Shown: positions 17,364 to 26,528, numbered from the stretch's first letter. The stretch: 46,814 bases of DNA from JAVBNA01 sp031551875 (GCA_031551875.1 JAVBNA010000035.1:1-46814); one strand, 5' to 3'. Made by a program: numbers and translations. The notes: generated by a model not told the origin, from the letters alone.

Positions 17364-18698
17364 ATGAAAAAACAGTTTGCCATTTTTTCCACCGTGCTGC
17401 TTTGCGCTTGCATCTGTGTGGTGCTGGCCGTGGGATACCGGTGGTATTTATTCGGCGGTTCGCGGACCGAGACGGCGGACACCGCTCCGCCCGACCTGAT
17501 TGTCGCCATCACACCCTCGCCGCATTACACGCCCGTGAACACCGAATCGGGCTTTGCGTCGCTGACCACCGACGATCAGCGCGCGGTGTATGAGGCCATC
17601 GTACGCCGCATCGCCAGCGTGACCGATGAGCCGACGGGGGATAAGTATACCAACAGCTCGGGCTATTTCATGCAGCGGCTGTACACGCCGCGCCTGGGCG
17701 CGCAGGAGCTGGCGATGGTGATCGACTGCGTTCGGGAGGATCACCCCGAAGCCTTCTGGCTGACCGGCAACTGCCGTCACGGCACCAACGAAAACGGGCA
17801 ATATTTTATCCAGCCCATCTCCTATCTTTCCGACGGGGAGTTGGACAGCGCCATTGCCGGCTTTCATAAAAGCGTGTCGGAGGCACTGGCCTCGGTCCCG
17901 CCGGGGCTGGATGAGTTTGAACGGGAGCTCTATTTACACGACTGGCTGGTGGAGCACTGCCGGTATGACGCGAAGGGCTACGATGCGGATAAAAACGACA
18001 TCCACACCGGCTCGGCCTACGGCGCGTTTGTGGGAGGTGAAACCGTGTGCGAGGGCTATGCGCGCGGCTTTCAGCTGCTTCTCCGGATGGTGGGCATCGA
18101 GTCGGGTCTGGTCACCGGCACGTCGACCTCACCCCTGAACTCCTCCGGACGGGCTCACATCTGGAACACGGTCGAAATTGACGGCGCGTGGTACATGGCC
18201 GACGTGACCTGGGACGATTCCTTTGATGAGGAAAACTCCCGCGATTATCTAAATCTGACCACCGATCAGATCAGTAAGGATCATGCCTTTGATCCGCTTT
18301 TTTCGCTGGAGGCCGGACAGGAGTCCTCCTCCTCGGACGAGTATTACCAGCGCTCCAACCGCCCCTATCCCGCGTGCGCGGCGAAGGCGGCCAATTATTA
18401 TGTCAAAAAGGCGGCGGCGGTCGAAAACAAAACGCAGCAAAGCATGGACAGGATTGCGTCGGCGCTTGTGGAGGCGATTCGAAACGGCGCGGGGAGCATT
18501 TCGGTGCGCCTCTCCGACGGGGAGGACAAAGACACGCTGCAGAAGTGGCTGACGCAGTATGCGTTTTTCCGCAGCGCGCGCGACGCCAACAGCACACTCG
18601 GACACAAGGTGCTCTCCGAAAACGAGGTCTATTACACGCGTTCGGAGACCTTAGACAATGTGCTGATTTTCAGGCTTCCCCTTTTGGCAAACGAATAA
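17364..18698 (+). CDS. Membrane-anchored transglutaminase-like protein
   Basis: The 444-residue protein has an N-terminal signal-anchor helix (about residues 5-26) and a transglutaminase-like cysteine protease-fold domain in the middle. The catalytic triad is visible: C229 (GGETVCEGYARGF), H265 (AHIWNTVEIDG) and D280 (MADVTWDDS). Extracellular bacterial members of this superfamily act as peptidases, transamidases or peptide-bond hydrolases; most are uncharacterised. The C-terminal part (about 330-444) is unassigned. It is a single gene with its own promoter and strong terminator, just downstream of the cohesin operon, and could act on surface proteins. That last point is inference. Confidence 0.87.
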   Translation: MKKQFAIFSTVLLCACICVVLAVGYRWYLFGGSRTETADTAPPDLIVAITPSPHYTPVNTESGFASLTTDDQRAVYEAIVRRIASVTDEPTGDKYTNSSGYFMQRLYTPRLGAQELAMVIDCVREDHPEAFWLTGNCRHGTNENGQYFIQPISYLSDGELDSAIAGFHKSVSEALASVPPGLDEFERELYLHDWLVEHCRYDAKGYDADKNDIHTGSAYGAFVGGETVCEGYARGFQLLLRMVGIESGLVTGTSTSPLNSSGRAHIWNTVEIDGAWYMADVTWDDSFDEENSRDYLNLTTDQISKDHAFDPLFSLEAGQESSSSDEYYQRSNRPYPACAAKAANYYVKKAAAVENKTQQSMDRIASALVEAIRNGAGSISVRLSDGEDKDTLQKWLTQYAFFRSARDANSTLGHKVLSENEVYYTRSETLDNVLIFRLPLLANE

Positions 18699-18700
18699 AT

Positions 18701-18746
18701 ACAGAGCGCCCCGCCGCAGCAAAATCCGCGGCGGGGCGCTCTGTTT
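18701..18746. terminator. Bidirectional terminator between convergent genes
   Basis: Perfect 17-bp arms 18701-18717 and 18728-18744 with a 10-nt loop, then TTT. Confidence 0.85.
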
Positions 18747-18766
18747 ATGCCGGGGAGACCGGGAGA

Positions 18767-19369
18767 TTACATGCGGCTGCAGGCGCAGCCGTTGTCACAG
18801 CCTGAGCCGGGTACGCGGTCAAACTTGCAGATGATGATGGTGGTGCCGCACTCACGGCGCACACACACTTGGTCGTCGATGTTTGCGTCGCTGGAAACAG
18901 TGACTGTGGGACGTCCGCAGCAGTCGGAGTTCACGTCACAGAAGATCCGGCCGCACAGCGGCTCGATGCCGGGCGGGGTGGCAATGTTTTCAATGACGTT
19001 GCAGCCCTCGCACAGCGGGAATTCGCAGGAATTGTCACAGTTTCTCAGGTCGATGGTGCGGCAGTTTCCGTTTTCCGAACGAACCGAGAATACACAGTTG
19101 CAAATGCCGTTGCCGTCGCGGTCGGTGCAGATCAGCTTGCAAGAGGCGACAGCTGCGTTGCGGCAGCCGCAGCCGTTCCGGCGTCCGCAGCCATTCCGAC
19201 GGCCACATCCGCAGCCGCCGTCGTTGATGCCCATGACATTGCCGCAGCCGCAGCCGCAGCCACGCCGATCAAAGTCTCTGTCACCGCAGCAGCCGCGGCG
19301 TCCGCAGTCGTTTATGCCGCCGTTGCCGCAGCATCCGGTGTTTCTTCCGTTGATTACGTTCATATTCAT
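18767..19369 (-). CDS. Cysteine/glycine-rich protein, probable surface or spore-coat type
   Basis: The 200-residue product contains 32 cysteines. Residues 10-72 are a low-complexity Gly/Cys/Arg/Asn tract (GCGCGCG, repeated RRNGCG). Residues 75-195 are a more regular domain with spaced Cys pairs (ICNC, CDNSCEF, SDCCG, CACSRM at the end). There is no signal peptide or membrane helix. Such composition suits a disulfide-crosslinked coat layer assembled from the cytoplasm, as in cysteine-rich exosporium proteins, but I recognise no named family. It lies 3 bp after the prealbumin-like gene and must be co-expressed with it. Confidence 0.8.
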   Translation of the reverse strand: MNMNVINGRNTGCCGNGGINDCGRRGCCGDRDFDRRGCGCGCGNVMGINDGGCGCGRRNGCGRRNGCGCRNAAVASCKLICTDRDGNGICNCVFSVRSENGNCRTIDLRNCDNSCEFPLCEGCNVIENIATPPGIEPLCGRIFCDVNSDCCGRPTVTVSSDANIDDQVCVRRECGTTIIICKFDRVPGSGCDNGCACSRM

Positions 19370-19372
19370 GTT

Positions 19373-20830
19373 TTACATACCTCCACATCCGCAGTCAAAG
19401 CTGCGGGCATTCAGAATTAAGCTTGCGTTTTCCGCCCGGTCACAGCGGTTGTGTGTAACCCTGGCGAAGGAGTAGTCGTCCTCCAGGACAATGCGGGCAT
19501 TTTCCCTCTGTCCGGCACAGCGCACCACACAGAATCGGATTTGAATGGGGATAAACCCACAGGGGGTTTGCACCTGTGTCAGGGTATAACAGCCCAGAGG
19601 CAGGCAGATCAGGGGGGAAATGCCGTTTCGATCGCACTCAATCAGCTGACAGCCGCTCCGGTCGTCGCTCAGGTTGAACAGCGCATCGCTCAGCGGCGCC
19701 CCAAAAAAGTCCTCATACCGGATGCGCAGGCATTTGATCGGACCATCGGCGTCGTCGGCCTCCTGCACACCGAGTACGGTCTGCCGGCGGCAGGTGTTAT
19801 CCTCCTGCGTCTGCACAGCGAGAACGGTCTGCCCGCGGCAGGATTCACCCTCCTGTGCCTGCACCGCAAGCACGGTTCGGTCGGCGTCGGTTCGGGTGAC
19901 GGCGCTGACCGGGGAGGAGAGTGTGCTGCGCACCGGTTGCCGAACACTGTTTTCTGGTGCACGCCCGCTTTGCAGCCGCCGGACTTCGGCGCCCGTGCTC
20001 ACGGGCAGCGCCTGAGCCTGCGTCCCGCCGATCTCTTTGTCGCGCACTGCGCGGTCTGCAAGTGTGAGCAGGAATACGTTTTCCATCTCAGGCAGCGGAG
20101 CGAGGGTGACGCTGCCCGGACGCGTGCCGCCGAGCAGTCGAAGCTGTACCCGGTCGCCGTTCTGGACGGCTTCCAGTGTGACCGGCTCCTGCTCCGAGTA
20201 GCCCGCGGCGCAGACCTCGCTTGTCAAAGTGTATTGCCCCTCCACAAGATGGACGCGCCCCGAAAACACGTCCGAGGATGTCAAAATCCGCTGTATACGC
20301 CCGTCGTCACTTTCCAGCTCAAATGACGCGCCTGCGAGCGCCCGCCGGTTTGAATCGGTTACGCGGACGAGGAGCACGGCGTAGGACGGCGGGCAGTGGA
20401 GGGTAAGGACATAGTCATGAACCCTGCCTACGCGCCTCAGGGAAGCACGGCCCTGGGTTCCCCCGGACAGGGTGATCCTGCGTGCGCCCTCTCCAAAAAC
20501 CTGGAACCTGACAGATGTCTCCTCTTCCTCATCTTCGGCCGATTGGAGCAGATACTGCCCCTCGCGCAAGACGAGTTTTGAGGACCTTGTGCCCCGGGAC
20601 AGGTCGAATTCGGCGAGCAGGTCCCGATTCATTCCGCCGCGCAGCCGGTAGAGGCGCCAGACGCCGTGATCGGCACCTCCGGCCGGGGGCGCGCTGACGG
20701 TCAGGGAGATGGTGGGTGTATTATGTTCCTCAGGCACCAATTGCTCACAACGGGGCGAATCGGTGCCAATCACACCCAAAAAGTCATCCTCCGGCACGGA
20801 CAGTTTGCGGAATCCGGATTTTTTTCTCAT
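19373..20830 (-). CDS. Prealbumin/SpaA-like domain protein with internal 16-residue repeats
   Basis: The 485-residue protein has two prealbumin-like (Cna-B/SpaA type) beta-sandwich regions at about residues 150-232 and 366-455. Between them lie three tandem copies of a 16-residue unit starting TVLAVQ or TVLGVQ (residues 319-366). An uncharacterised N-terminal beta region spans about 40-145. The C-terminus is cysteine-rich and ends CGCGGM. No signal peptide, sorting signal or membrane helix is present, which is odd for this fold and points to cytoplasmic assembly, for example a spore surface layer. It is the first gene of a two-gene unit with the 32-cysteine protein. GAGGAAGG lies about 11 nt before the ATG. 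Confidence 0.8.
   Translation of the reverse strand: MRKKSGFRKLSVPEDDFLGVIGTDSPRCEQLVPEEHNTPTISLTVSAPPAGGADHGVWRLYRLRGGMNRDLLAEFDLSRGTRSSKLVLREGQYLLQSAEDEEEETSVRFQVFGEGARRITLSGGTQGRASLRRVGRVHDYVLTLHCPPSYAVLLVRVTDSNRRALAGASFELESDDGRIQRILTSSDVFSGRVHLVEGQYTLTSEVCAAGYSEQEPVTLEAVQNGDRVQLRLLGGTRPGSVTLAPLPEMENVFLLTLADRAVRDKEIGGTQAQALPVSTGAEVRRLQSGRAPENSVRQPVRSTLSSPVSAVTRTDADRTVLAVQAQEGESCRGQTVLAVQTQEDNTCRRQTVLGVQEADDADGPIKCLRIRYEDFFGAPLSDALFNLSDDRSGCQLIECDRNGISPLICLPLGCYTLTQVQTPCGFIPIQIRFCVVRCAGQRENARIVLEDDYSFARVTHNRCDRAENASLILNARSFDCGCGGM
19733..19876 (-). repeat. Three tandem 48-bp coding repeats
   Basis: The units encode TVLAVQAQEGESCRGQ, TVLAVQTQEDNTCRRQ and a diverged third copy starting TVLGVQEA. 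The first two each carry one Cys. Confidence 0.8.
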
Positions 20831-21118
20831 ACGTACGTCATCCTTCCTCTTCGCGTGAAGCAGTCGCCCGGACGCCGGTCAATTCGGGACATGCGGCGGC
20901 CGAAGGGCTTATTCACAGCCGGAACTTATGAGCACGCTTTTGCTGTAGGGACAGCCCTTTCGACAAAGCGCCTGTCCCCGGGCGCCTTCATGCTCAACCC
21001 ATCTTATGAGCAATCGGGCACAATTGACACAGAAAACAAGCAAAGACTGTGCCGGAACAGAATAATTGCCGATTGTTTCGACGATAACCATGAAATGGGG
21101 TGCTGTTTAAAGAAAAAA
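20831..21118. other. Intergenic region between divergent units
   Basis: No coding region is supported. It contains a hairpin at 20948-20978 (GGGACAG/CTGTCCC outer stem, CTTT/AAAG inner stem) without a T-run, and the upstream region of the leftward prealbumin-like gene. No convincing sigma-A promoter for that gene was seen, in contrast to most genes here. Confidence 0.5.
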
Positions 21119-21147
21119 TTGATTGAAAGGGAAAAGTGTGCTATACT
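21119..21147 (+). promoter_or_regulatory. Sigma-A promoter of the polysaccharide operon
   Basis: TTGATT (21119-21124), 17 bp, TATACT (21142-21147), with TGC extending the -10. Confidence 0.75.
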
Positions 21148-21187
21148 AATAAGAAATCTATAACGGGTAAGCAGAAAGGGCATCGCA

Positions 21188-22669
21188 ATGGGTAAACCAA
21201 CCACCTTACAGGATAACAATCGAAAAGCGCTTTCCGCAGGCCTCTGGTATACGGTCAGCAACCTGTTGATCCGCGGCGTCAACGTGTTTACGACGCCGAT
21301 TTTTTCCCGTATGCTGACGAAAACCGAGTTCGGAAATTTCAATAACTATGTGGCGATCATGACCGTGCTGACCGTTGTCACGACCTTTGACCTGTATACA
21401 AGCGTAAACCGCGCACGGTTTGATTATAAAGAAAATCTGGACGAGTACCTGTCCTCCATCACGGTGCTGACCACGCTGGTCACCGCCTTTTTCTATCTTT
21501 TGTGCATGGTTTTCAGCGCACAGGCGCAGGAGCTCTTCTCCCTGGACATGACCACCCTCCACATCATGTTTCTCTACATGCTGACCGCCCCTGCGATCAA
21601 TATTCTTCAGGCCAAGCACCGCATCCAGATGAAATATGTTGCCTTCATTTTCATTTCGGTGCTGACCGTGCTGGGCAACGCACTGCTGTCGGTCGGGCTG
21701 ATCATGGTCATGCACGACCGCTATCTGGGACGCCTGGTGGGCAGCGCCCTGCCCACGATCATCGTCGGCGTGATCATATATGCGCTGATTGTCATGAAGG
21801 GCAAAACGCTCTACAAAAAGGAATACTGGAAGTATTCGCTGAAAATTTCTCTGCCGCTTGTGCCCCACCTGGTTTCGGCCACGCTGCTTGCACAATTTTC
21901 GCGCATCATGGTGTTCAATGTGCAGGGCGCGGAGGTGGCAGCGGAATTTGGGCTGGTGTGCAACATCTCTCTGATTCTGATCATGCTGTGGAACTCACTC
22001 AATAACGCCTGGCAGCCGTGGTCGATGGAGCGGATGCATACAAAGGAGTACGGGCAGCTGCGCAGTGCCAGCCGGTCGTATATGGCGCTGTTTTTCGTGC
22101 TGGTGGGCGGGCTGATCGCCATTGGTCCTGAGGTGCTCGATTTGATGGGGACAAAAGACTATCAGGGCGCGAAATATCTGATGCCCTTTATCCTGCTTGG
22201 ACCTGCGATGCAGTTCGTGGCCAACTTTTATATCAACATTGAAATTTACAAAAAAAAGACGCTGTTTGCGTCCATTGTGACCATTGTCGCGGCGGGCATC
22301 AACATTGCCCTCAACCTGCTTTTGCAGCAACTGGGTCAATTCACCAGCCTCACCGCCGCGGTCACCATGCTCTTCGGCTATATCGCCTTTATGCTGCTGC
22401 ATTTTGTCTTTTCGCACAGGATTGAAAAGGCGCGCATGTACGACGAAAAGCTTATGTTCATGGGCTTGGGCGCGCTGATGTCGGTTTCGGCGGTCATGAC
22501 GCTGCTGTACGACCTGCCCATTTGGCGGTACTTGCTGCTTGTGGTGCTGCTTTCGGTTGTGGCCTTCCTGATGCGCAGCGAGATCAAGGGGCTGCTGAAC
22601 ATTTTCTTTCACAAGAATAGCACGCCCGACATGCCGGAAGGTTCGCACAGGTTTGGCGGGGAAGTTTGA
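21188..22669 (+). CDS. Wzx-type polysaccharide flippase / MATE-like oligosaccharide exporter
   Basis: The 493-residue polytopic protein has about 12-14 hydrophobic helices and the N-terminal signature of the polysaccharide biosynthesis family (GLWYTVSNLLIRGVNVFTTPIFSRML, then TKTEFGNFNNY). Members flip lipid-linked oligosaccharides across the membrane for capsule or wall glycopolymer synthesis. It heads a cluster with ugd and GT2 transferases, supporting an exported acidic glycan. The substrate is unknown. Confidence 0.88.
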   Translation: MGKPTTLQDNNRKALSAGLWYTVSNLLIRGVNVFTTPIFSRMLTKTEFGNFNNYVAIMTVLTVVTTFDLYTSVNRARFDYKENLDEYLSSITVLTTLVTAFFYLLCMVFSAQAQELFSLDMTTLHIMFLYMLTAPAINILQAKHRIQMKYVAFIFISVLTVLGNALLSVGLIMVMHDRYLGRLVGSALPTIIVGVIIYALIVMKGKTLYKKEYWKYSLKISLPLVPHLVSATLLAQFSRIMVFNVQGAEVAAEFGLVCNISLILIMLWNSLNNAWQPWSMERMHTKEYGQLRSASRSYMALFFVLVGGLIAIGPEVLDLMGTKDYQGAKYLMPFILLGPAMQFVANFYINIEIYKKKTLFASIVTIVAAGINIALNLLLQQLGQFTSLTAAVTMLFGYIAFMLLHFVFSHRIEKARMYDEKLMFMGLGALMSVSAVMTLLYDLPIWRYLLLVVLLSVVAFLMRSEIKGLLNIFFHKNSTPDMPEGSHRFGGEV

Positions 22670-22685
22670 TCTGGGAGGAAGTAAC

Positions 22686-23987
22686 ATGAAAATTGCAGTG
22701 GCGGGCACAGGGTATGTGGGGCTCGTGACCGGCGTGGTATTGGCCAGCGTCGGGCATCATGTGACCTGTGTGGACATTGACGATAAAAAAGTGGATATGA
22801 TGCGCCGGGGACAGTCTCCGATTTATGAGGCCGGACTGGAAGATCTGATGAAAGAGCACGCCGGCCGTCTTGATTACACCACCGACTATGAACGCGCCTA
22901 CGCGGACGCCGAGGTGATTTTTATCGGCGTAGGCACGCCCGAAAAGATGGACGGTTCGGCCAATCTGAGCTACGTGTTCGAGGTGTCAAAGCAGATCGCC
23001 CGCACGATCAGGCGCGACTGTGTGGTGGTGGTCAAATCCACCGTGCCCATCGGCACCAACGAAAAGGTGGAGGAACTCATCCGGAAAAACCTGACCTGTG
23101 ACGTGCGGGTGGACGTGGCGTCGAACCCCGAGTTCCTCGCGCAGGGCACAGCGGTGCGCGACACCCTCAGCGGTGCGCGCATTGTCATCGGGACGGAGAA
23201 CGAGCGCACCCGCGCCGTGATGGAGGCGGTGTTCAGCGGCTTTCGTCAGCCCTTTGTGTTCTGCAACCGGCGCAGCGCCGAGATGATCAAATACGCGAGC
23301 AACGACTTTCTGGCGCTCAAGCTGTCCTACATCAACGAGATTGCCAACCTCTGTGAGATGGTGGACGCGGACATTGGCGACGTTACCCGGGGCATGGGCT
23401 ACGACCCGCGTATCGGCGGGCAGTTTCTCCAGGCCGGGATCGGCTACGGCGGGAGCTGTTTTCCCAAAGACACCAAAGCGCTGCACTGGCTGGGCAACGC
23501 CTATGACGTGGAGCCCAAAACCATCAAGGCGACCATTGAGGTCAACGAAGCGCAAAAGCTGCGCCTGATCAAAAAGGCGAGGAAATATACCGAGAGCTTT
23601 GAGGGGCTGACCATCGCGGTGCTGGGGCTGACCTTTAAGCCGGGCACCGACGATCTGCGGGAGGCGCCCTCCCTCGAAAATATCCCGATCTTTTTAGAGG
23701 ACGGCGCACACGTACAGGCGTGGGATCCGGTGGGCGCGGAGGCCTTCAAGCGGCATTATCCCGCGGTGGATTACAAGGAAACGATTGAGGATGCCCTGCG
23801 CGGCGCCGATATGTGCTTTATTTTTACCGAATGGCCGCAGGTCAAGGCGTTTGACCTGAGCGGGTTTGCGCGCCTCATGAAACGGCCTCTTGTGCTGGAC
23901 GGACGCAACTGTTATGACCTGAAGGACGTCCGAGGCAAGGGCTTTATCTACGAATCAATCGGCCGGGCGGTCACTGGACAGATGTAA
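22686..23987 (+). CDS. ugd: UDP-glucose 6-dehydrogenase
   Basis: The 433-residue enzyme oxidises UDP-glucose to UDP-glucuronate with two NAD. It shows the GTGYVG dinucleotide motif (7-12), STVPIGT, NPEFLAQG, K202 in MIKYASN, and the catalytic C258 in GYGGSCFPKD with D262. The ATG at 22686 is chosen because GGGAGG stands just before it; an in-frame ATG at 22653 would overlap the flippase gene and lacks this support. UDP-glucuronate would feed an acidic polysaccharide made by the neighbouring transferases. Confidence 0.95.
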   Translation: MKIAVAGTGYVGLVTGVVLASVGHHVTCVDIDDKKVDMMRRGQSPIYEAGLEDLMKEHAGRLDYTTDYERAYADAEVIFIGVGTPEKMDGSANLSYVFEVSKQIARTIRRDCVVVVKSTVPIGTNEKVEELIRKNLTCDVRVDVASNPEFLAQGTAVRDTLSGARIVIGTENERTRAVMEAVFSGFRQPFVFCNRRSAEMIKYASNDFLALKLSYINEIANLCEMVDADIGDVTRGMGYDPRIGGQFLQAGIGYGGSCFPKDTKALHWLGNAYDVEPKTIKATIEVNEAQKLRLIKKARKYTESFEGLTIAVLGLTFKPGTDDLREAPSLENIPIFLEDGAHVQAWDPVGAEAFKRHYPAVDYKETIEDALRGADMCFIFTEWPQVKAFDLSGFARLMKRPLVLDGRNCYDLKDVRGKGFIYESIGRAVTGQM

Positions 23988-23995
23988 TTAGGATT

Positions 23996-24024
23996 GGGGC
24001 AGCATCAAAGAAAGAGGCTGCCCC
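23996..24024 (+). terminator. GC-rich hairpin after ugd
   Basis: GGGGCAGC (23996-24003) pairs with GCTGCCCC (24017-24024). No T-run follows, so termination may be partial. Confidence 0.35.
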
Positions 24025-24044
24025 ATAAAAATTGCCCGGAATGC

Positions 24045-24073
24045 TTGTTTCGGGTCGTAAAATGTGGTATGAT
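24045..24073 (+). promoter_or_regulatory. Sigma-A promoter before the GT2 genes
   Basis: TTGTTT (24045-24050), 17 bp, TATGAT (24068-24073). Confidence 0.6.
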
Positions 24074-24101
24074 CGTATGAATAAAAGAAACGGGAAGTGG
24101 G

Positions 24102-25112
24102 GTGCGCGCGGTGGATGTCAGCATCATTGTCGCCGCTTATAATGCCGAGCGAACCATTGAACGGTGTCTGGATTCCATCCTCAAGCAGACGCACACTTCC
24201 TTTGAAATTATTGTGGTGGACGACGGTTCCGCCGACAATACCCCGGCGCTTCTCCGCGCGTACGGCGCAAGGGATGACCGCGTTAGGGCGATCACCCAGA
24301 AGAACAGCGGCCCCGCTGCCGCGCGCGCGGCAGCCCTTCCGGAGGTGCGCGGCGCATACATCGCGTTTGTTGACGCCGACGACGCGGTGGAGACCTGCTT
24401 CTTGGAAAAGCTCTATGCCGCGGCAGCGCGTGAAAACGCCGATCTGGCGGTGTGTGCCCACACGCGCATTAAGGGCGGCGAATCGGTGATTTATTCCATG
24501 ACTGAGGAGGCTTTTTCCATTGCCCTCATGGGCCGGGAGGCCTTTCATTTTGCTAAACTGACAAAACTTGGGCATACCATTTGGGGACGTCTCTACCGGG
24601 CCGATCTGATCCGGGACAACCATCTGACATTTATGAACACCCGCTATGCGGAGGATCTTGTTTTTAACCTCTTTGTTTACTGCTATGCCGACAAGGTCGT
24701 GACCATTTCTGACGCCCTGTACAACTATTACATCACGCCGGGGTCGATCATGGCGGACGTGCCGGCCGACATCGTGCCGAGAATGCTTGAGGCGGCGGAG
24801 GGCTATGACGCCTTTCTGACCGAGCGGGGCAAGCGGGCCGACGTGGGGCTTTACGCCGATGGGGTGTGGCTGCAAAAAGCGTATGACTTGCTCAATATGG
24901 TGAGCCGGGGCGGGCTTTCGGGCATTCGCGCCTGTCTGAATGAACTGGACGCGTCACCCGTGCTCGGCGCCCACATTGCCGGACTGAGGGGCAAAGCACC
25001 CGACAAAAAAACGGCGCTCAAGCGCCGCCTTTTTGTCCTGCGCCCCAAGTGGCTGCGCGCGCTTTTCATTTGGCAATGCATGAAACTGCTCCTGTCGAAG
25101 TCGCTTCGATAG
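24102..25112 (+). CDS. GT2 family glycosyltransferase
   Basis: The 336-residue protein has the GT-A fold core of family 2: VSIIVAAYN (strand 1), IIVVDDGSADNT (nucleotide-binding Asp pair) and AFVDADDAVE (the DxD-type metal site, about residues 88-97). The acceptor-side C-terminal region is variable. The start is a GTG; a second in-frame GTG at 24111 is also possible. It probably builds the glycan exported by the flippase upstream. Donor and acceptor are unknown. Confidence 0.87.
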   Translation: MRAVDVSIIVAAYNAERTIERCLDSILKQTHTSFEIIVVDDGSADNTPALLRAYGARDDRVRAITQKNSGPAAARAAALPEVRGAYIAFVDADDAVETCFLEKLYAAAARENADLAVCAHTRIKGGESVIYSMTEEAFSIALMGREAFHFAKLTKLGHTIWGRLYRADLIRDNHLTFMNTRYAEDLVFNLFVYCYADKVVTISDALYNYYITPGSIMADVPADIVPRMLEAAEGYDAFLTERGKRADVGLYADGVWLQKAYDLLNMVSRGGLSGIRACLNELDASPVLGAHIAGLRGKAPDKKTALKRRLFVLRPKWLRALFIWQCMKLLLSKSLR

Positions 25113-25139
25113 ATTGATTGTAAGAACGAGGTGCAAACC

Positions 25140-25907
25140 GTGGAGAACAGCCTGGTTTCGATTGTGACGCCTGTATATCAGTGCGAAGACTTGGTGGCGC
25201 GCACCATTGAAAGCGTGCTTGCGCAGACCTATGAGGACTGGGAAATGCTTCTCATAGATGATTGTTCGACCGACGGCTCGGCCGCCATTGTGCGAGCGTA
25301 TGCAGAGAAGGATTCCCGTATATGCTATGAGAAGCTCAGCGTCAATTCCGGGGCGGCGGTGGCGCGCAATACTGCGATCGGCAAAGCCCGGGGGCGCTAT
25401 ATCGCCTTTCTGGACAGCGACGATTTGTGGGTGCCCGACAAGCTTTTGAAGCAGGTCACCTTCATGCGGGAGCGCGACGCGGCGTTTACCTACACCGACT
25501 ACGCGTTCATCAACAACGCTGACGAGGTCACACGCGAGCGCATCGCCTGCGACGACTTTGTCGATTACGACCGCCTAATCCGCGGCAGCATCATCATGTG
25601 CTCTTCGGTCATGCTCGACCGGGAGAAGGTGGGCGAATTTACCATGCCCAACATCCGCTCGGGGCAGGATTATGCCACCTGGACCATGCTCATGCGCACG
25701 CGGGGGATCACCGCCTACAACGTCGGGGAGATTCTCGCGCGCTACCGGCGGGACGGCGCGTCCCTGTCCTCAAACAAAATCAGGGCATTTCGACGGACGT
25801 GGGGGGTTAACCGACGGCTGGAAAAAATGAGCTTCTGGAAGTGTCTGTCGTGCATTTCGGTTTATTCTTACCACTGGCTGGTGCGCAATTTTATCCGGAG
25901 GAAATAA
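25140..25907 (+). CDS. GT2 family glycosyltransferase
   Basis: About 255 residues with VSIVTPVYQ, LLIDDCSTDGS and AFLDSDDLWVPDKL, the classic GT2 core, including the DSDD metal site. I use the GTG at 25140 because GAGGTG stands at the right distance; an in-frame GTG at 25131 is part of that ribosome site. It follows the other GT2 gene by 27 bp and precedes an HD-domain gene by 10 bp. Confidence 0.87.
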   Translation: MENSLVSIVTPVYQCEDLVARTIESVLAQTYEDWEMLLIDDCSTDGSAAIVRAYAEKDSRICYEKLSVNSGAAVARNTAIGKARGRYIAFLDSDDLWVPDKLLKQVTFMRERDAAFTYTDYAFINNADEVTRERIACDDFVDYDRLIRGSIIMCSSVMLDREKVGEFTMPNIRSGQDYATWTMLMRTRGITAYNVGEILARYRRDGASLSSNKIRAFRRTWGVNRRLEKMSFWKCLSCISVYSYHWLVRNFIRRK

Positions 25908-25917
25908 GGAGAATACG

Positions 25918-26499
25918 ATGACAAAGAAGGAAGAGTTTATCTCCCTCTATAAAGAACACATACAGCGGGAGGGCGCCGACGCCCTGCTGGAGTACTTATG
26001 CTCCCGCACAAGCGATTTCTTCACCGCGCCCGCCAGCACCCGCTTCCACGGCGCGTATGAGGGCGGGCTTGTGGAGCACAGCCTGAATGTATACCACTGC
26101 CTCAGGGATTATCTGGCGCGCCCACGGGTGCAGGAGGCCTACGGCCTGACGCCCGGAGAGGAAACGGTCGCGATTGTGGCGCTACTGCACGACCTGTGTA
26201 AAATCAACTGCTATAAACCGGGCTTCCGCAATGTCAAGGACGACAACGGCCAGTGGCAGAAGGTGCCCACCTTTGAATTTGATGACAAGTTGCCCTACGG
26301 TCACGGCGAAAAATCGGTGTACATACTGACCGGATTTATGAAAACAACCCGCGAGGAGGCATTCGCGATCCGCTATCACATGGGTTTTTCGGGTACCGAC
26401 GACATCCGCAATGTCAGCAGTGCCTTCGAGATGTTCCCGCTGGCCTTCGCGCTGAGCACGGCCGACATGGAGGCCACTGTGTTTCTGGAGAAAAAGTAG
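25918..26499 (+). CDS. HD-domain hydrolase
   Basis: The 193-residue protein has the HD metal-dependent phosphohydrolase plan: H in VEHSLNVY, the HD pair in ALLHDLCK (about residues 90-97), a later H in YGHGEKSV and a distal Asp in STADMEA. The family hydrolyses phosphoester bonds in nucleotides or similar compounds; the substrate is unknown. It sits last in the glycosyltransferase operon, with AAGGAG before its ATG and a terminator after. Confidence 0.82.
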   Translation: MTKKEEFISLYKEHIQREGADALLEYLCSRTSDFFTAPASTRFHGAYEGGLVEHSLNVYHCLRDYLARPRVQEAYGLTPGEETVAIVALLHDLCKINCYKPGFRNVKDDNGQWQKVPTFEFDDKLPYGHGEKSVYILTGFMKTTREEAFAIRYHMGFSGTDDIRNVSSAFEMFPLAFALSTADMEATVFLEKK

Positions 26500-26504
26500 C
26501 CCAG

Positions 26505-26528
26505 GGCGGACGGAGAGTCCGCCTTTTT
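26505..26528 (+). terminator. Intrinsic terminator
   Basis: GGCGGAC (26505-26511) pairs with GTCCGCC (26517-26523), then TTTTT. Confidence 0.85.

Noticed and set aside
20948..20978. Spo0A box-like CTTTCGACAAAG upstream of the prealbumin-like gene
   Set aside because: The match is embedded in a nested hairpin that explains the sequence equally well, so I do not call it a Spo0A site.
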